Assembly: GCA_002943765.1 (NCBI GenBank)
Contig: PQWQ01000002.1
Location: forward strand, 2,108,001-2,172,000
DNA from: Psoroptes ovis
Taxonomy: Eukaryota > Arthropoda > Arachnida > Sarcoptiformes > Psoroptidae
DNA: 64,000 bases
Direction of reading: 5' to 3'
Made by a program: the position numbers and the translations under genes. The notes beneath the pieces were generated by a model, which saw only the letters and a program-made list of their open reading frames with translations, had not been told where the DNA came from and searched no databases. Of the stretch, positions 52,701 to 64,000 are shown piece by piece (the stretch's first letter is position 1; every line of letters begins with the position of its first letter).

Positions 52701-54900
52701 AATAATAAAATGATAATAAATAATCGAAAAACATATGAAAAAAAAAAAATAAACTTCATAATAATAAAAATAAAATTTCATATGATTATGATGATGATGT
52801 TTAATGGATGTTCCTGATGTTTCTTGGTAGGTTGAATATTGGTGTTTGTGTGTGGTTGAACCTATATGAAGCATCAATGTTTATTTATCTTTGTTATCGA
52901 AAAATATATGTTAATGCGTAAATATGAGAGCGAGAAAATGTTCAAAAGTCAAAAAATAATTCAAAAGATAAAACTACAGCAACAACAACAGGCAATACTA
53001 ATGATGATGATGATGATGAACGAATGTGCGAAATTTTTTTTTTCTTTCCCTCAAACAATTGATATACATGAACATATTAATTGTATGATTTGGTGGATGC
53101 TTTTGAATATCATCATTATTCATAATAATGATAATAATGATCAAATTTTTTTGAGGAGTTTGCGCTTGTTTTTAAGCGCTAATGTAGTGCTGATGATGAT
53201 GTATGAAACACATCGACCATCAGCTTCATCTCTCAATGCCTTTACATGCATGTATCCATTCAACCTTTTCAAATTTTATATTCATTCAAACATTTATTCA
53301 ATGAAATTTTGAATTAAATCAAATGCAACAAATATAATAGATTCATTTGGTGCTCATTACCATTATTATTAATATGCAATGTTATTTGGATGAATGATTT
53401 TATTTAAATTTCAGTTCAATTTTCACTTTATTTCATTATTTTTCATGTATGATATATATACGAATTTCAATCATTTGATTAAGGTGGGCCCAACACAAAC
53501 AGACGTAAACACTTTACAAACATGCTTAACAGATAATATTGAACGCGTGTATTTGTATGTGTTTGAGTGTTATTGTCATTATTATCATCATTAATAATAT
53601 TATATATATTACTTGTAAAATAATGGCAAGAAAAATTGCGCAGCATATATAATGATGATTTATTCTTTTTTCTGGCGAAAGCCAAAGTATCAAATGACTA
53701 TCAATGAAAATTGAATCAGAATTTTTTGTAAGAAAAATACTAATCATTCATCCAATTCATTCTTTGATTTACTAGACGGAAAAAAAGAGACGTCTTGTGT
53801 CGCCTATGACGCCCGTATCACATAATATATAATGAATTATTTTTACCATCAGCAACTGTTTTATTTTTCAAGCTAGATTGTATAGCGAAAAAGACCATGT
53901 ATATGTGAAAATTTGTGTGTATTATATATAAGTAAAGATGTATGATAATAATTCATTGAATTACATGAATGATTACATCTTTTTTTCGCTCTCTATTCGC
54001 TAGACAACAGATAGATTGATAAATATAGAAAAAAATAAAAGGATAAATATAACCAAGATCCGGCAAGTAGGCTGTGATAAAAATAAATGAATGTAATAAT
54101 AATGTGATGATCATTTTGGATAATAGAAAAAATAAAAAGATGGCGAAAGAAGGTTGAACCTTTTTTTGTGTTATACCTCCTTTTGCACAAACTCAATTGA
54201 AGATTTTTTTCAATTTGATTTTTGTGTGTTCGTTAAGGAATAAAAATACTCGGAGATTCTTGTTTTTTTTCGTTTGAAAAAAATAGAGATTCTTAGAAAA
54301 TAGAAACGAATAAAAATATTGAAAAACAACAAACAAAACAATTGAAAAAAATAAATATAATAATAATAATATACAAAAGAAAATGAATAAATATACTCTT
54401 AGACATATGTTACAATTTACTATTTATTATAATTATTATTATTAGTATTTTATTTCTTCATTAAAATAATTATCTTTTTATAAATATCTTTTCTTATTTA
54501 TCTCTCTGCCGTTTAAATTAGAATAAATAATAATAACGATAAATTAAAATTCATTTGATCTAAAGATAGATGTGTTTTGATGGATGTAAATTAGTATCAT
54601 AATTATTATGATTGTACAATGTTTTATGAATATAAAAAAATATATGTTATGAACCTTTGTGAAGATAATTATTTTTAATGCTTTTTTTTCAACGTTTTTT
54701 CATACATACATATAGTATTACCATTTGATAAACAATCATTAAAATATTAAAAATAAATAAAAAATTTTTGAATCAGCATTTTTATTATGTAATATCAATA
54801 TTATTATTATTATTATATTAAGATCATTTTTGATTAATTTTAATTGTTTTTTTGTTTTTTCCCTTTTTGTCATTTATATTATTACCTAAATATATAATAG
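49783..54900 (+). other. Putative intron or 5' region of the Maf gene
   Basis: If the exon at 49732-49782 is real this is one 5.1-kb intron; if not, it is the upstream region of the Maf gene. It contains ATT and CAA/ATG repeats (52975-53020), a GC-richer patch at 53775-53815 beginning after TTACTAG, and an unassigned 148-codon open frame at 52866-53312 that is mostly repeat-driven. Confidence 0.45.
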
Positions 54901-57153
54901 ATGGAAAGTGTCGGTAATATTTCATCTGATGATTATATACAAGAATTAGTTAATATTGATTTGAATGAATTCGATGAACCATCACCATCAACAGCGACAA
55001 TAGCACCAACATCAGCATCGGCACTAACAACCCCATCAACAAGAACAATAATAACAACAAACAATTCAATGAATAAATTTCCAATCGATGTGTCCAAGAT
55101 GGATAATCAACATTTAATTGGTTTATCATCATCATCATCATCCGCATCAACAACTCCATCATCATCATCATCTACAACTATGTGCAATAATACAATGATT
55201 AACGGTACCAGTATGATAAATAATATTCCAAACAATAACGATATAAATGATCATCAACTTCATCATCCTAATCATAATCATCTAAATAATAAACATTCTC
55301 AATTAACACCAATGAATGATAATACTATTCGACATTCACCAATCGAAAGGATGATAACATCATCTACATCATCATCGACACCAGTGTCATCAGCATTCAC
55401 AACATTATCAAGCACAAATATGGTTCAAGCACCGATAATAGCGCCGGCTATGATTGATCCAAGCAATCGAATGAGTTTTGCAGATGATAATCACAATATG
55501 TCATGGTTAGCCTTTCGTACCGGTAATAATGGAATATTAAGCAGCACAACTGATGGTCCATTAGATTTGAGGGGACAAACCGACATAGTTGATTCAAGCT
55601 CTTGGATGTCATCATCGATGAAACGAGATTATTTAGATATGTCATCAGCGGCACATAATAGCTATATGAATCCAATGACGAATGGTGTGCATAATCGTTT
55701 AGTTCATGGTAATAATTTATTCATGAATAGTTCTGGAATGAGTACGATCGATGCGAATAATTCGATCAATGGTGATACAACAACAAATAATCATCTGAAT
55801 GGCGTTAATACGCATTTAGCATCACATCATCATAATTCACATCATGATTTACATTCATTACAAAATGGAAGTAGTGCATTATCAGGTCATCATAGTCATC
55901 ATCCTCATAGTGTTCATCATCAATCATTCAATCATTCTTCACAATGTACAGCAGCAGCGGCGGCAGCAGCAGCTGTATCAATGCATTCAATGATGCATCC
56001 ACATACACATCATATGAATGATACAAATGCAGCAACATATCCATATCCGATCGGTCATCATCATCATCATCATTTGATGTCTGGAACAACACCGCCAACA
56101 ACATTGTCAACAAATACTGATCTATTTAACAATCAATTTTCCTTCAATAATAATAGTAACAATGATCATCATAATCATCACACGCATCTTAATCATCATA
56201 ATTTGCACATTCATAATAATGATAATAACAACCATCATCATCATAATTTATTATCAATCAAGGATAATAATGAAATTGCAAACATAACAACTCATAACCA
56301 CAATAATAACATGAAAATCATAAACAACGGAAGTAATAGCAATATGAGTAGCGCAAGTAGCAATTGTAGTCGAACAAGTAATGATTCTAATCATAGTACA
56401 GAATCAAATATGAGTTCTAATATTGAATTTACAAATAATACATCATCATCATCAACAGCGACAACATTGAGTAACAATAGTTCGACAACAATTAGATCAA
56501 CAATAAATACAAATTGTGATATTGATGATACTCAACTAATACAATTATCAGTACGTGAGCTTAATAAAAAATTGAATGGACTGTCAAAAGAAGCAATATG
56601 TAAAGTGAAAGCAAAACGTCGTACATTAAAAAATCGTGGCTATGCACAAAATTGTCGTACAAAACGTATGGAACAGCGTAGAAATTTAGAAGATCAATTA
56701 AAAGATTTGATACAAGAAAATCAAAAACTCCAAATGAGAGAAAATTCATATCGTATGGAAATGGTTACACTACAAGAAGAGAATAAAAATTTACAACAAA
56801 AACTCAAATATTGTCAACAATATCATACACAATTGATTAATGATCAATTAGTACATCATTTGAATGTTGCCACACATCATCATCATCATAATACCAATCA
56901 TCATCATCATCAAAATAATCATTATTCTATTGATACAACAACAAACAATAATAATAATAATCATAATCATAATTCAATACATCAATCAATTGGACAACAA
57001 GTTGTTAGCACTACAACATCGATTTCATCAACATTATCACCAAATGATACTAATCATAATAATAATAATAATAATCATGATTGTTCAAATTCATCATCAA
57101 GCGGTAATACAACACCAAATTCATCGATACATTTATATGATTATAATAGATGA
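54901..57153 (+). CDS. Large Maf bZIP transcription factor (MAF / traffic jam type)
   Basis: An intact 750-codon frame. Residues 542-589 carry the Maf extended homology region and basic region: SVRELNKKLNG, then KRRTLKNRGYAQNCRTKR. This is diagnostic, since the extended homology region next to a bZIP with NRGYAQ-C-R-KR occurs only in Maf proteins. A leucine zipper follows with heptads at L596, L603, L610, Y617, L624 and L631. Known: Mafs bind extended palindromic (MARE) sites as dimers. The long N-terminus, with an acidic start (DDYIQELVNIDLNEFD) and Ser/Thr, His and Asn repeats, marks a large rather than a small Maf. PLDLR at 220-224 fits a CtBP co-repressor motif. A poly-Ala run (about 351-358) and His runs lie in the middle. 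Within the Maf basic region the residues after NCR are TKRMEQRR, a divergent version. It probably acts in the nucleus as a developmental regulator. Whether the Met here or the one at 49732 starts the protein is open. Confidence 0.95.
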   Translation: MESVGNISSDDYIQELVNIDLNEFDEPSPSTATIAPTSASALTTPSTRTIITTNNSMNKFPIDVSKMDNQHLIGLSSSSSSASTTPSSSSSTTMCNNTMINGTSMINNIPNNNDINDHQLHHPNHNHLNNKHSQLTPMNDNTIRHSPIERMITSSTSSSTPVSSAFTTLSSTNMVQAPIIAPAMIDPSNRMSFADDNHNMSWLAFRTGNNGILSSTTDGPLDLRGQTDIVDSSSWMSSSMKRDYLDMSSAAHNSYMNPMTNGVHNRLVHGNNLFMNSSGMSTIDANNSINGDTTTNNHLNGVNTHLASHHHNSHHDLHSLQNGSSALSGHHSHHPHSVHHQSFNHSSQCTAAAAAAAAVSMHSMMHPHTHHMNDTNAATYPYPIGHHHHHHLMSGTTPPTTLSTNTDLFNNQFSFNNNSNNDHHNHHTHLNHHNLHIHNNDNNNHHHHNLLSIKDNNEIANITTHNHNNNMKIINNGSNSNMSSASSNCSRTSNDSNHSTESNMSSNIEFTNNTSSSSTATTLSNNSSTTIRSTINTNCDIDDTQLIQLSVRELNKKLNGLSKEAICKVKAKRRTLKNRGYAQNCRTKRMEQRRNLEDQLKDLIQENQKLQMRENSYRMEMVTLQEENKNLQQKLKYCQQYHTQLINDQLVHHLNVATHHHHHNTNHHHHQNNHYSIDTTTNNNNNNHNHNSIHQSIGQQVVSTTTSISSTLSPNDTNHNNNNNNHDCSNSSSSGNTTPNSSIHLYDYNR

Positions 57154-57182
57154 AATGGATTTGTTTATTTATCAATTAAAGA

Positions 57183-57188
57183 AATAAA
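57183..57188 (+). promoter_or_regulatory. Candidate polyadenylation signal of the Maf gene
   Basis: AATAAA is the first canonical hexamer after the stop at 57153, about 30 nt downstream, and is repeated as AATAAATAAATAA. In such AT-rich DNA the hexamer is common, so this is only a plausible assignment. Confidence 0.35.
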
Positions 57189-60100
57189 TAAATAATCATA
57201 AACATCAAACAAATGTCAAATGTCAAAATAGAAAAAAACAAATGACAAATGTGTTATTATATTTATATTGAATCTGTTTTTTTTGCTGATCTCTTATTGT
57301 AAATTCATATTGAAAAATTCTGAAAATCTATCATACACACAAAAACGATCACTTGTAATGACAATTACACACACACTTTAGCCCAAATTATTAAAAAAAA
57401 TTTTCCATTCATCAAATTCAAAATTCATTAGAAAAATGCAAAATTTAAAATTGCCAAATTTTTAATTATTTGACCAAAAAATTAAAAAAATTCAATTTTT
57501 CCAAATTTTCCAATTAAAATCTAAATTAATTTACATAATTATCGATCACTGAAATCATTAATTGAAATAAAAACCAATATGAATTTGAAAAAAAACATTT
57601 GTTTATTGGGGCAAATATTGCATAAAACATTTGCATACATATTTGAATCAATTCAAAGGTCATGTTAATGTTGCCGTTGATATTCAATTGAGAATTACGC
57701 GCGCAATTTGATTGAAAATTTCAATTTGAATATTCAATTAAAACTTACACTTAAAAGAGTATTGCATACGGTTTGCATATACAACACATGTTTTGTTTTA
57801 TTTTATTTTTTTAATCAATTCATTCAGCGAATATAATCGAATTGATGAATACATTTCGTTAATTTATAATTAAATTTTTATGATTACATGAAAATTAATG
57901 TAATGATTCTCTGTTGTTGTTTTGGGCCACAAACACACATATTTGGACAAGGGATTTTTTTTACAATAATTTTTTTTCATATTCCAAAGCATTTTACATA
58001 TTCAAATTCGTCAATTTTTTTTCGTTGTTTCACCAGATTCAGATGTTTGAAATGAATAATGGAAAATACAAATATTCATTCATTACATTTCATCTATCAT
58101 CATCGACACATCGTATGATTCATAATTAGTATGATATTAATTTCATTATTATTTGATTATTTTTTTACGTAAATGAATTTGAAATGAATGGACGAAAAGT
58201 GGCAAAAATGAAAAAAAATTGTTTCAATTTCATGTCATGGAATTTTCATTTCTTTTTTCTTTATTCACCAGATACATGGCTGGCACAATATGGATATAAA
58301 TATGTGTATAGTTTGATTCGGGTTCAAAATTTTCAAATGCATCGCATTTCAAAGCTCAAAACAAAGCGAAAAAAATTGTTTTAATGAGACAAATTTTCAA
58401 TACAATATAAATATATGTGTGTGATCATTTGAGGATGATGCTAAATGAACGTTCAAAAAAAGGGGAAAAAACAAAGCAAAGAATGGCTGGAAATTATTCG
58501 AAAGATTTTGAATTGAAAGAAAATAGCAAATGAAAAATACAATAGAAATCAATGGAAAATTGTAAAATGAATGAATTGAAGACTGGAGAGAGAGATGGAA
58601 AAATGAACGAAAATTGCTTGATCATCATAAAATATTGAAATTGGCTTGTTTTTTCTTCTTTTTTTTCGAAGAAGAATAAAAGTTCCAATTTGGAACACTA
58701 ATATGGAAAACATCAATATATATGTGAAATGATGAAACATGCCAAAGCAACTGCAACAACAACAACAACCATTTCAAAGATATTATTATTATTATTCTTC
58801 TGAAAAATATGTATAGATGTTCAATGTTCAATATTGAATGGTTGAATGTATGAATGTCCAGTGCATTTGAAAATATTGAATTTTTCAATTTTATTTCACT
58901 TTTTTTCAAAATACAAAATTCTTGTTATTTTTACAAAAAATTTACAAAAATCAATTTGAGGGCAACAAACAAATGAATGAATGAATGAATAAATATGTGA
59001 TCATGGAAAAATCTTGTTTTCAACTTGTTCCATTTACAATCTTATTTTGTGCAAAAGAAATTCAATTTACATTGTGTAACAAAGAAGAGATTCATTTAAA
59101 ACTTGAAGAATCTTGAAGCATTGAAACCAAAGGATTGTAACTTTGGAGCGCAAAAGAAACCAGAAAATAAATAATATTGGTTGTGTTGTTACTATTAATG
59201 AATTTTCAATCTATTTTTTGTTTTATTCTCGGTAAACTTATGAACCACAAAATGAAAATGTAATAATAATAATAAGAAATACTAAGGATAATAAGCTTTT
59301 GATCCTAATTATTTTATTCTATTATTTTCTATTTAATAAATTCAATGAACAAATGAATGAAATGAATTTTCGTATGATATAAATGATCATCATTAATATC
59401 AAAGTTGGTAATAATAATATTCAATGTTAATTTGAATGTTTGAAAAAACTAGAAAGAAAATTTGAATCAGAATCAACGATTGTAGAACAATTTTTCTTTC
59501 TGCTTTCTTCCTCTCTAATTTCTTTGGTTTTTTCTCTATTTTTTTACATTCAAATAAATGAATATTCATTTGGATATATCATCATCATCATCATCACAAC
59601 TGTCAAATCGATTTGCCAACAACATTTATTTATTCATTCATTCATTCATTCGAATTACATAATAATAATAATGATAATAATGTTATATTTACCCATGAGA
59701 ATTATTAAAAAGATGAAGCTTATTTTTTTCTGTTTCTGTGGCTTTGCCACGTTTCGTACAATGAAAAACTACAGATAAATAGAAAAAAAATTGAGTAATT
59801 CAAAATCTGGATGTAGATATGTGTATTTTTGAATTTTTGAATGTTTTTTGGGGAGTATTTCAACGCTACACCGCGAAAAAAAAGTTGTAAAATTTTTAAA
59901 TTTCAAGAGAAATAAAAATGAAAGAATATCATATTTAAATGTGGAAAACGATAATAGTGCTATTATTTACAATTGAATATAACAACTGAATTTAATTCAA
60001 TGAAATATTTCGAATTTCAAGTTAGAACTTTAAACACTTAAAATTGGTTTATTTCGCTTTTTTAAAGTCGCTCAAATATAATCATGTTCAGGGTCGTTGT

Positions 60101-60719
60101 CATCGTTGTACGTAAGATCAACAAGATTATTATCCATAAAGTTAAAATCAGTTTATCAACAAATATTTTTCTCATTTACGATTTAGGTTTTTGGTTTTTT
60201 TTTGCTAGAATCTAGTGTATTTAAGCTGAATCTATGGATATTTGTGCATGATGATGATATCAAATAAATATTTGAAATGAAAACGGAACAAAAAAGAAAT
60301 GTCTTTGAATTCTTTTTTTATTGTTCCACAACAAATGATTCCCTAGCGATTTGATTTGTCAATTTGAAATTTATTGTTTTTTCACTGATGATAAATGATT
60401 TTTTGGTTTGGGCTTAGTTTCAAACAAAAACTAAATAATCAATTTTGTGGTTGTGAATATGTTCGTGTGATACACGTCCATCATCAAATCATCATTAAAA
60501 TCAATTGATTTTGTTGATAATAGAAATAAAATACATGAGTAAATACATGTTCACCAAATAAATATCGGAACAAAGTAATAATCGTTTATTAATCAACTAA
60601 GGATAAATAATGAAACAATGAATGTGAATGAATCGACCATTAATTTATAGCTAAAAGCATTCGCGAAAACAAGAACAAAATTTTTTATTGATCAGTTATT
60701 ATCAATAATAAAAATTATA

Positions 60720-60761
60720 ATGATAATAATCATTAAGCTCAATTATAATGATTATTATCAT
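60720..60761. repeat. Perfect inverted repeat, 16-bp arms
   Basis: The arm ATGATAATAATCATTA (60720-60735) is matched exactly on the other strand by 60746-60761, with a 10-nt loop. Because ATGATA/AATAAT strings are abundant here it may be repeat-derived, and no function is assigned. Confidence 0.75.
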
Positions 60762-61526
60762 CATAAACAAGATGACAAGCAAAAAATAAATGAAACATGT
60801 AATAATAATAGACAATAAACACTGATCAATAATGATGATAATAAATCCAACGAAAAACAAAACTAAAAAATCAATGAGCAATTAAGAAACCTTTGAATAG
60901 GTTTTGCTTTCTCAGATTTCAAAAATTTATTACAATAAATAATGATAGAATATGGATTTAGAACATAATTTTTTCCAAGATTAATAACAAAAAATACGCC
61001 TTACGATAATTATTTAGATTATCAACCAAAAAAATTCAAAAATATATCATTAAAAAAAATACAAACAATCAATGAATATGTGGAAAATTCATTAAAATAG
61101 AAAAAATTTGTGTAAATTATTATTATTACGATAATTTAATAACGAATACACGCCAAATATTAGAAATTTCGATGAAAAAACTGGAAAAAAAGTTTCCATA
61201 TGTTTCTGCAAATTTCTAATGATTGGAAATTTCAACAGTGAAAAATTCAATGGAGATCACACAAGACAAAACATTTATTTATTCTTTTATAACCGGATTA
61301 TATCCAACAAAATTCGCCAAAATGAAATATAAAACTTTGAAATTTTTTTTTATAATTTCACTTCATTGAAATAGTCAAATCACGTACCGATTGTTTTCCA
61401 AAAAACAAAAAATATTCACAATAAAATTTCACACTGATAAAACTGTGAAAGAAAAAAAAATTAATATTGGTGTAAATTACTGTCACCACTAATAATAGCA
61501 ATAATAAAATTGATACAAAACAATAA

Positions 61527-61703
61527 ATGGATACACCATCATCGCCACTACACAACCAACCACCAAAAACCACTATGCCCAGAACAAAACAGCAACAATC
61601 ATCTCCCCCACCAAATTCACGAAGAGAGATAATACATCTAATACATCTGTTCCATGCTGGAACATTAAAAAAATTATTTGAAAAAAATATTTCTGTCAAA
61701 TGA
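61527..61703 (+). CDS. Short protein-like open frame, unassigned
   Basis: ATG at 61527 opens 58 codons to TGA at 61701. The peptide begins MDTPSSPLHNQPPKTT and ends with an amphipathic LIHLFHAGTLKKLF segment. Its composition (Pro, Gln, Thr, Ser, then a Leu/His/Lys helix) is unlike the Ile/Phe-rich translations of the surrounding DNA, and the local GC content is higher. I recognise no family. It could be a first coding exon of a gene running off the window, a small protein, or chance; weak donors only (a GTCAAA near the end). A 113-codon frame on the opposite strand covers the same sequence but is rich in Cys, Gly, Phe and Leu and looks like its shadow. Confidence 0.3.
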   Translation: MDTPSSPLHNQPPKTTMPRTKQQQSSPPPNSRREIIHLIHLFHAGTLKKLFEKNISVK

Positions 61704-64000
61704 TTTGCAATTTTTTAGTTTTGGATTTTTTGGTTTTGACGACCCCTCACTCTCGACAAAATGTGTAGCCTTGTAACCTAAGAGAAAGAAAAAATGATGT
61801 TCATGTGTATGTGTATGTGTATATGTTGGACGCTAATCTTGGATCGAAAATTAATCTCTTATTTTTTCTTGTTGTTATTAGTGAATGAATTTGAAGAGAA
61901 AAAACACTAAAACATACACAGAAAGATACATGCACGCTCATGAAATGAATATAATAGACACGTACAATTTGTCTGAATTGATTTATCATGAAACAGAGAG
62001 AGATTCAGAGGAAAAATATCACAAATTTCATATAAATTTCATCATAATTCCATATTCTTCAACATGAAAACAAACAGACACATAAATATGAATTAGTCAT
62101 TTAATAAAAATACATTCAAAGACAAATTAGACAAATGTGTCTAAATTAGTGAATGATAAAAATGAAATAATAATAATAATAAATTTGATACAATTTGTTT
62201 TGAAAATGGAAATAAAACAAATAAAATTTTTGAAAAACAAAGCATCAATTTTTCGTTCATTCATTGATGTCAGAGAAATTCTTATTCTTCTGGTTTTGAA
62301 AAATTTATTTACAAAACAAACGAAAAATATGTATCGATACAACGACCAATGCCGATATGAATCAAAATTTTTGGATGTGTATTTCGGTTTCAAGCGAGAA
62401 AAAATGAAACAAAATAAAATATAATTTAATTCGCATTATTTTTTCTCGAAATCAAAACAATTGTAATCTAATATTGTTTCATTCATTCATCGATTCATTT
62501 GTTTGTTATTTTCGTTGAAAAAAAACAAAAACAAATGATCCTTACTAATAATATATACCATATCCATTATACACATTAATAATAATGATAATGGTGATAT
62601 ATTAGTCTTAGACTATTAAATATATTTGGTGTCAAATGTTTTTTTGCTTGTTCAAAAGCATATAAAAGCATAATCATAACACAACAACAAAAACAAGAAA
62701 AAATCAATGAAACTGGACATTGATTCGATGATAATAAATGTTGTGTAATTTGTCCTTGTTGTTGTTGTTGCTGTATTTGGAATTTATACATGTCAAAGAA
62801 TGGTAAAATATCAAGTGTATGAATGAACAAACGAATGAATCAATGAATGAATGACTAGTGATGATGAATGTCATTTTAACTATGCCTGTGATATTGATAT
62901 TTCTACAATTGAACAACAACAACGATTGAAAAACAATGAAATGGAATTCTTTGTTTTTTAAAATAAGAAACATTTCGATCTTGGAATAAAAATTTTATAC
63001 AGTTATTTATCATCATCTAAATTAGAATAGACTGTAGAATGAGTGAGAGACAAGGAAAAATTTCATCATTTTTCATAAAACAAAAAAGCCATTAAAATGA
63101 AATAAGAAAATAAATAAATAAATAAATGAATTAACCACACACGATTTTTCTCGATTCTCTCTCTCCACTGAAAACCAGTATCATTGAATCAAATTCAAAC
63201 AATGTTAAATGAATGAATGTAATGAGAAACAACAAGGAATTCTCATATAAATCTCGATGAATTCAATAAGAATCGGATGTATTTATTTATTTATTCATTT
63301 ATTTGTGTGTTTGAGTGTGTGAATTATAATGAAATAATTGTTATAATGATCATCATCAACATAATCATCATCAGAATTCAAGAATTCAACAACAATGACT
63401 TTTGTTTGTTTGTTTGGTTTTCGACTGCTATTCGCAATGAACATGAAATTATTTACAACAATTTTGAAAATCAAAAATCGACAAGAATCTTGAATTTTAA
63501 ATTGTAATTTTGTAAAATTCTTAAACGCAAATCATTCATTTAAATATCAAATGAAAAATTATGTGAAATGTTTGCATTTTGCAAATTGAAATGGCATCAT
63601 TGAAATTAATGATTTTTAAACAACAAAAGCAGTAGTGCAGTGAAAATTTTTTTAGACATAAATAATTTTCACTCATTTCTTTCAAATGATGATGATAACT
63701 TAGTAGGCGAAAAAATGTGAGAAAATTAATTTCCGACATTTTATTTTAATTTTTCGGCATTTTTTTGTTGTAAAATTCATTCAAATTATATGTGTGATTA
63801 ATAATAATGATTTAATGTTTGAATTTTAAACGAAAGCGAAACCGAAAATGAAAAGATGGTAAATCATCATGTAGAAATTTTATTAAGTTGAATTCAAAGG
63901 AAAAAAGGCTGAAAACCTACCATTCTCAATCGCCAAACCAGGAAATGTAACAAAACTTTTTCGGTAGATCAAATCAACAAAATCATTCATTTTGATAAAC
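61704..64000. other. Region with no supportable gene at the right end
   Basis: AT-rich DNA with AAT and ATC repeats, CAACAA arrays near 62755 (minus strand) and ATTC arrays. No domain, splice-flanked exon or RNA gene was recognised. Confidence 0.55.

Larger units (their letters stand above)
57154..61526. other. Intergenic region, no supportable gene
   Basis: AT-rich DNA with CA, ATT and TCA repeats, ATTC arrays near 59630 and a perfect 16-bp inverted repeat at 60720-60761. The longest open frame (59440-59778) is Ile/Phe-rich repeat translation without domain signal. Confidence 0.55.

Noticed and set aside
52866..53312. 148-codon open frame on the plus strand
   Set aside because: Much of its length comes from CAA and ATG repeats; no domain, no coding-like codon pattern after the repeats, and no splice context.
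59440..59778. 112-codon open frame
   Set aside because: Ile/Phe/Ser-rich, driven by ATC and ATTC repeats; no recognisable motif.
61358..61699. 113-codon minus-strand open frame
   Set aside because: Dominated by Phe, Leu, Cys and Gly runs; it overlaps the more protein-like plus-strand frame at 61527-61703 and looks like its shadow.
1..64000. tRNA, rRNA or CRISPR-like arrays
   Set aside because: I found no cloverleaf with A/B box sequences, no rRNA segments, and no regularly spaced direct repeats; simple repeats only.

Overview
This window looks like a gene-poor, very AT-rich nuclear stretch from a small-genome arthropod. My best guess is an astigmatid mite (dust, scab or scabies mite type). 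Three things point that way: introns of 54-90 bp mixed with multi-kilobase ones; dense trinucleotide repeats (ATC/TCA, ATT, CAA) that run inside genes as poly-Ser, poly-His, poly-Asn and poly-Gln; and an animal-type gene set (large Maf bZIP, CAP-Gly protein, mariner transposon). The species call is inference from composition and gene style.

Layout. 1-16004: no gene I can support, only AT-rich DNA and microsatellites. 16005-36576 (+): a nine-exon gene whose splice sites and reading phases join cleanly into a predicted protein of 1984 residues. It has a long disordered Ser/Pro-rich N-terminus, one CAP-Gly domain split across exons 2-3, Cys/His-rich patches in exons 5 and 6, a long disordered middle, and near the C-terminus a helix plus ubiquitin-like fold resembling the LUBAC accessory subunits HOIL-1L/RBCK1 and SHARPIN. 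22739-24017 (-): a complete but dead mariner element (TA duplication, 31-bp inverted repeats, frameshifted transposase, second catalytic Asp replaced) in intron 1. 36577-49731: about 13 kb with nothing firmly assignable, including a 48-nt T run. 49732-57153 (+): a large-Maf transcription factor with its main 750-codon exon at 54901-57153 and a probable 17-codon upstream exon at 49732-49782. 57154-64000: again mostly empty, with one short protein-like open frame at 61527-61703.

The most interesting item is the CAP-Gly plus LUBAC-type UBL combination in one polypeptide. If real, it would link a microtubule or end-binding module to a linear-ubiquitin assembly module without a catalytic domain. 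I do not know a described protein with this order of domains. The two genes have no obvious functional link to each other.
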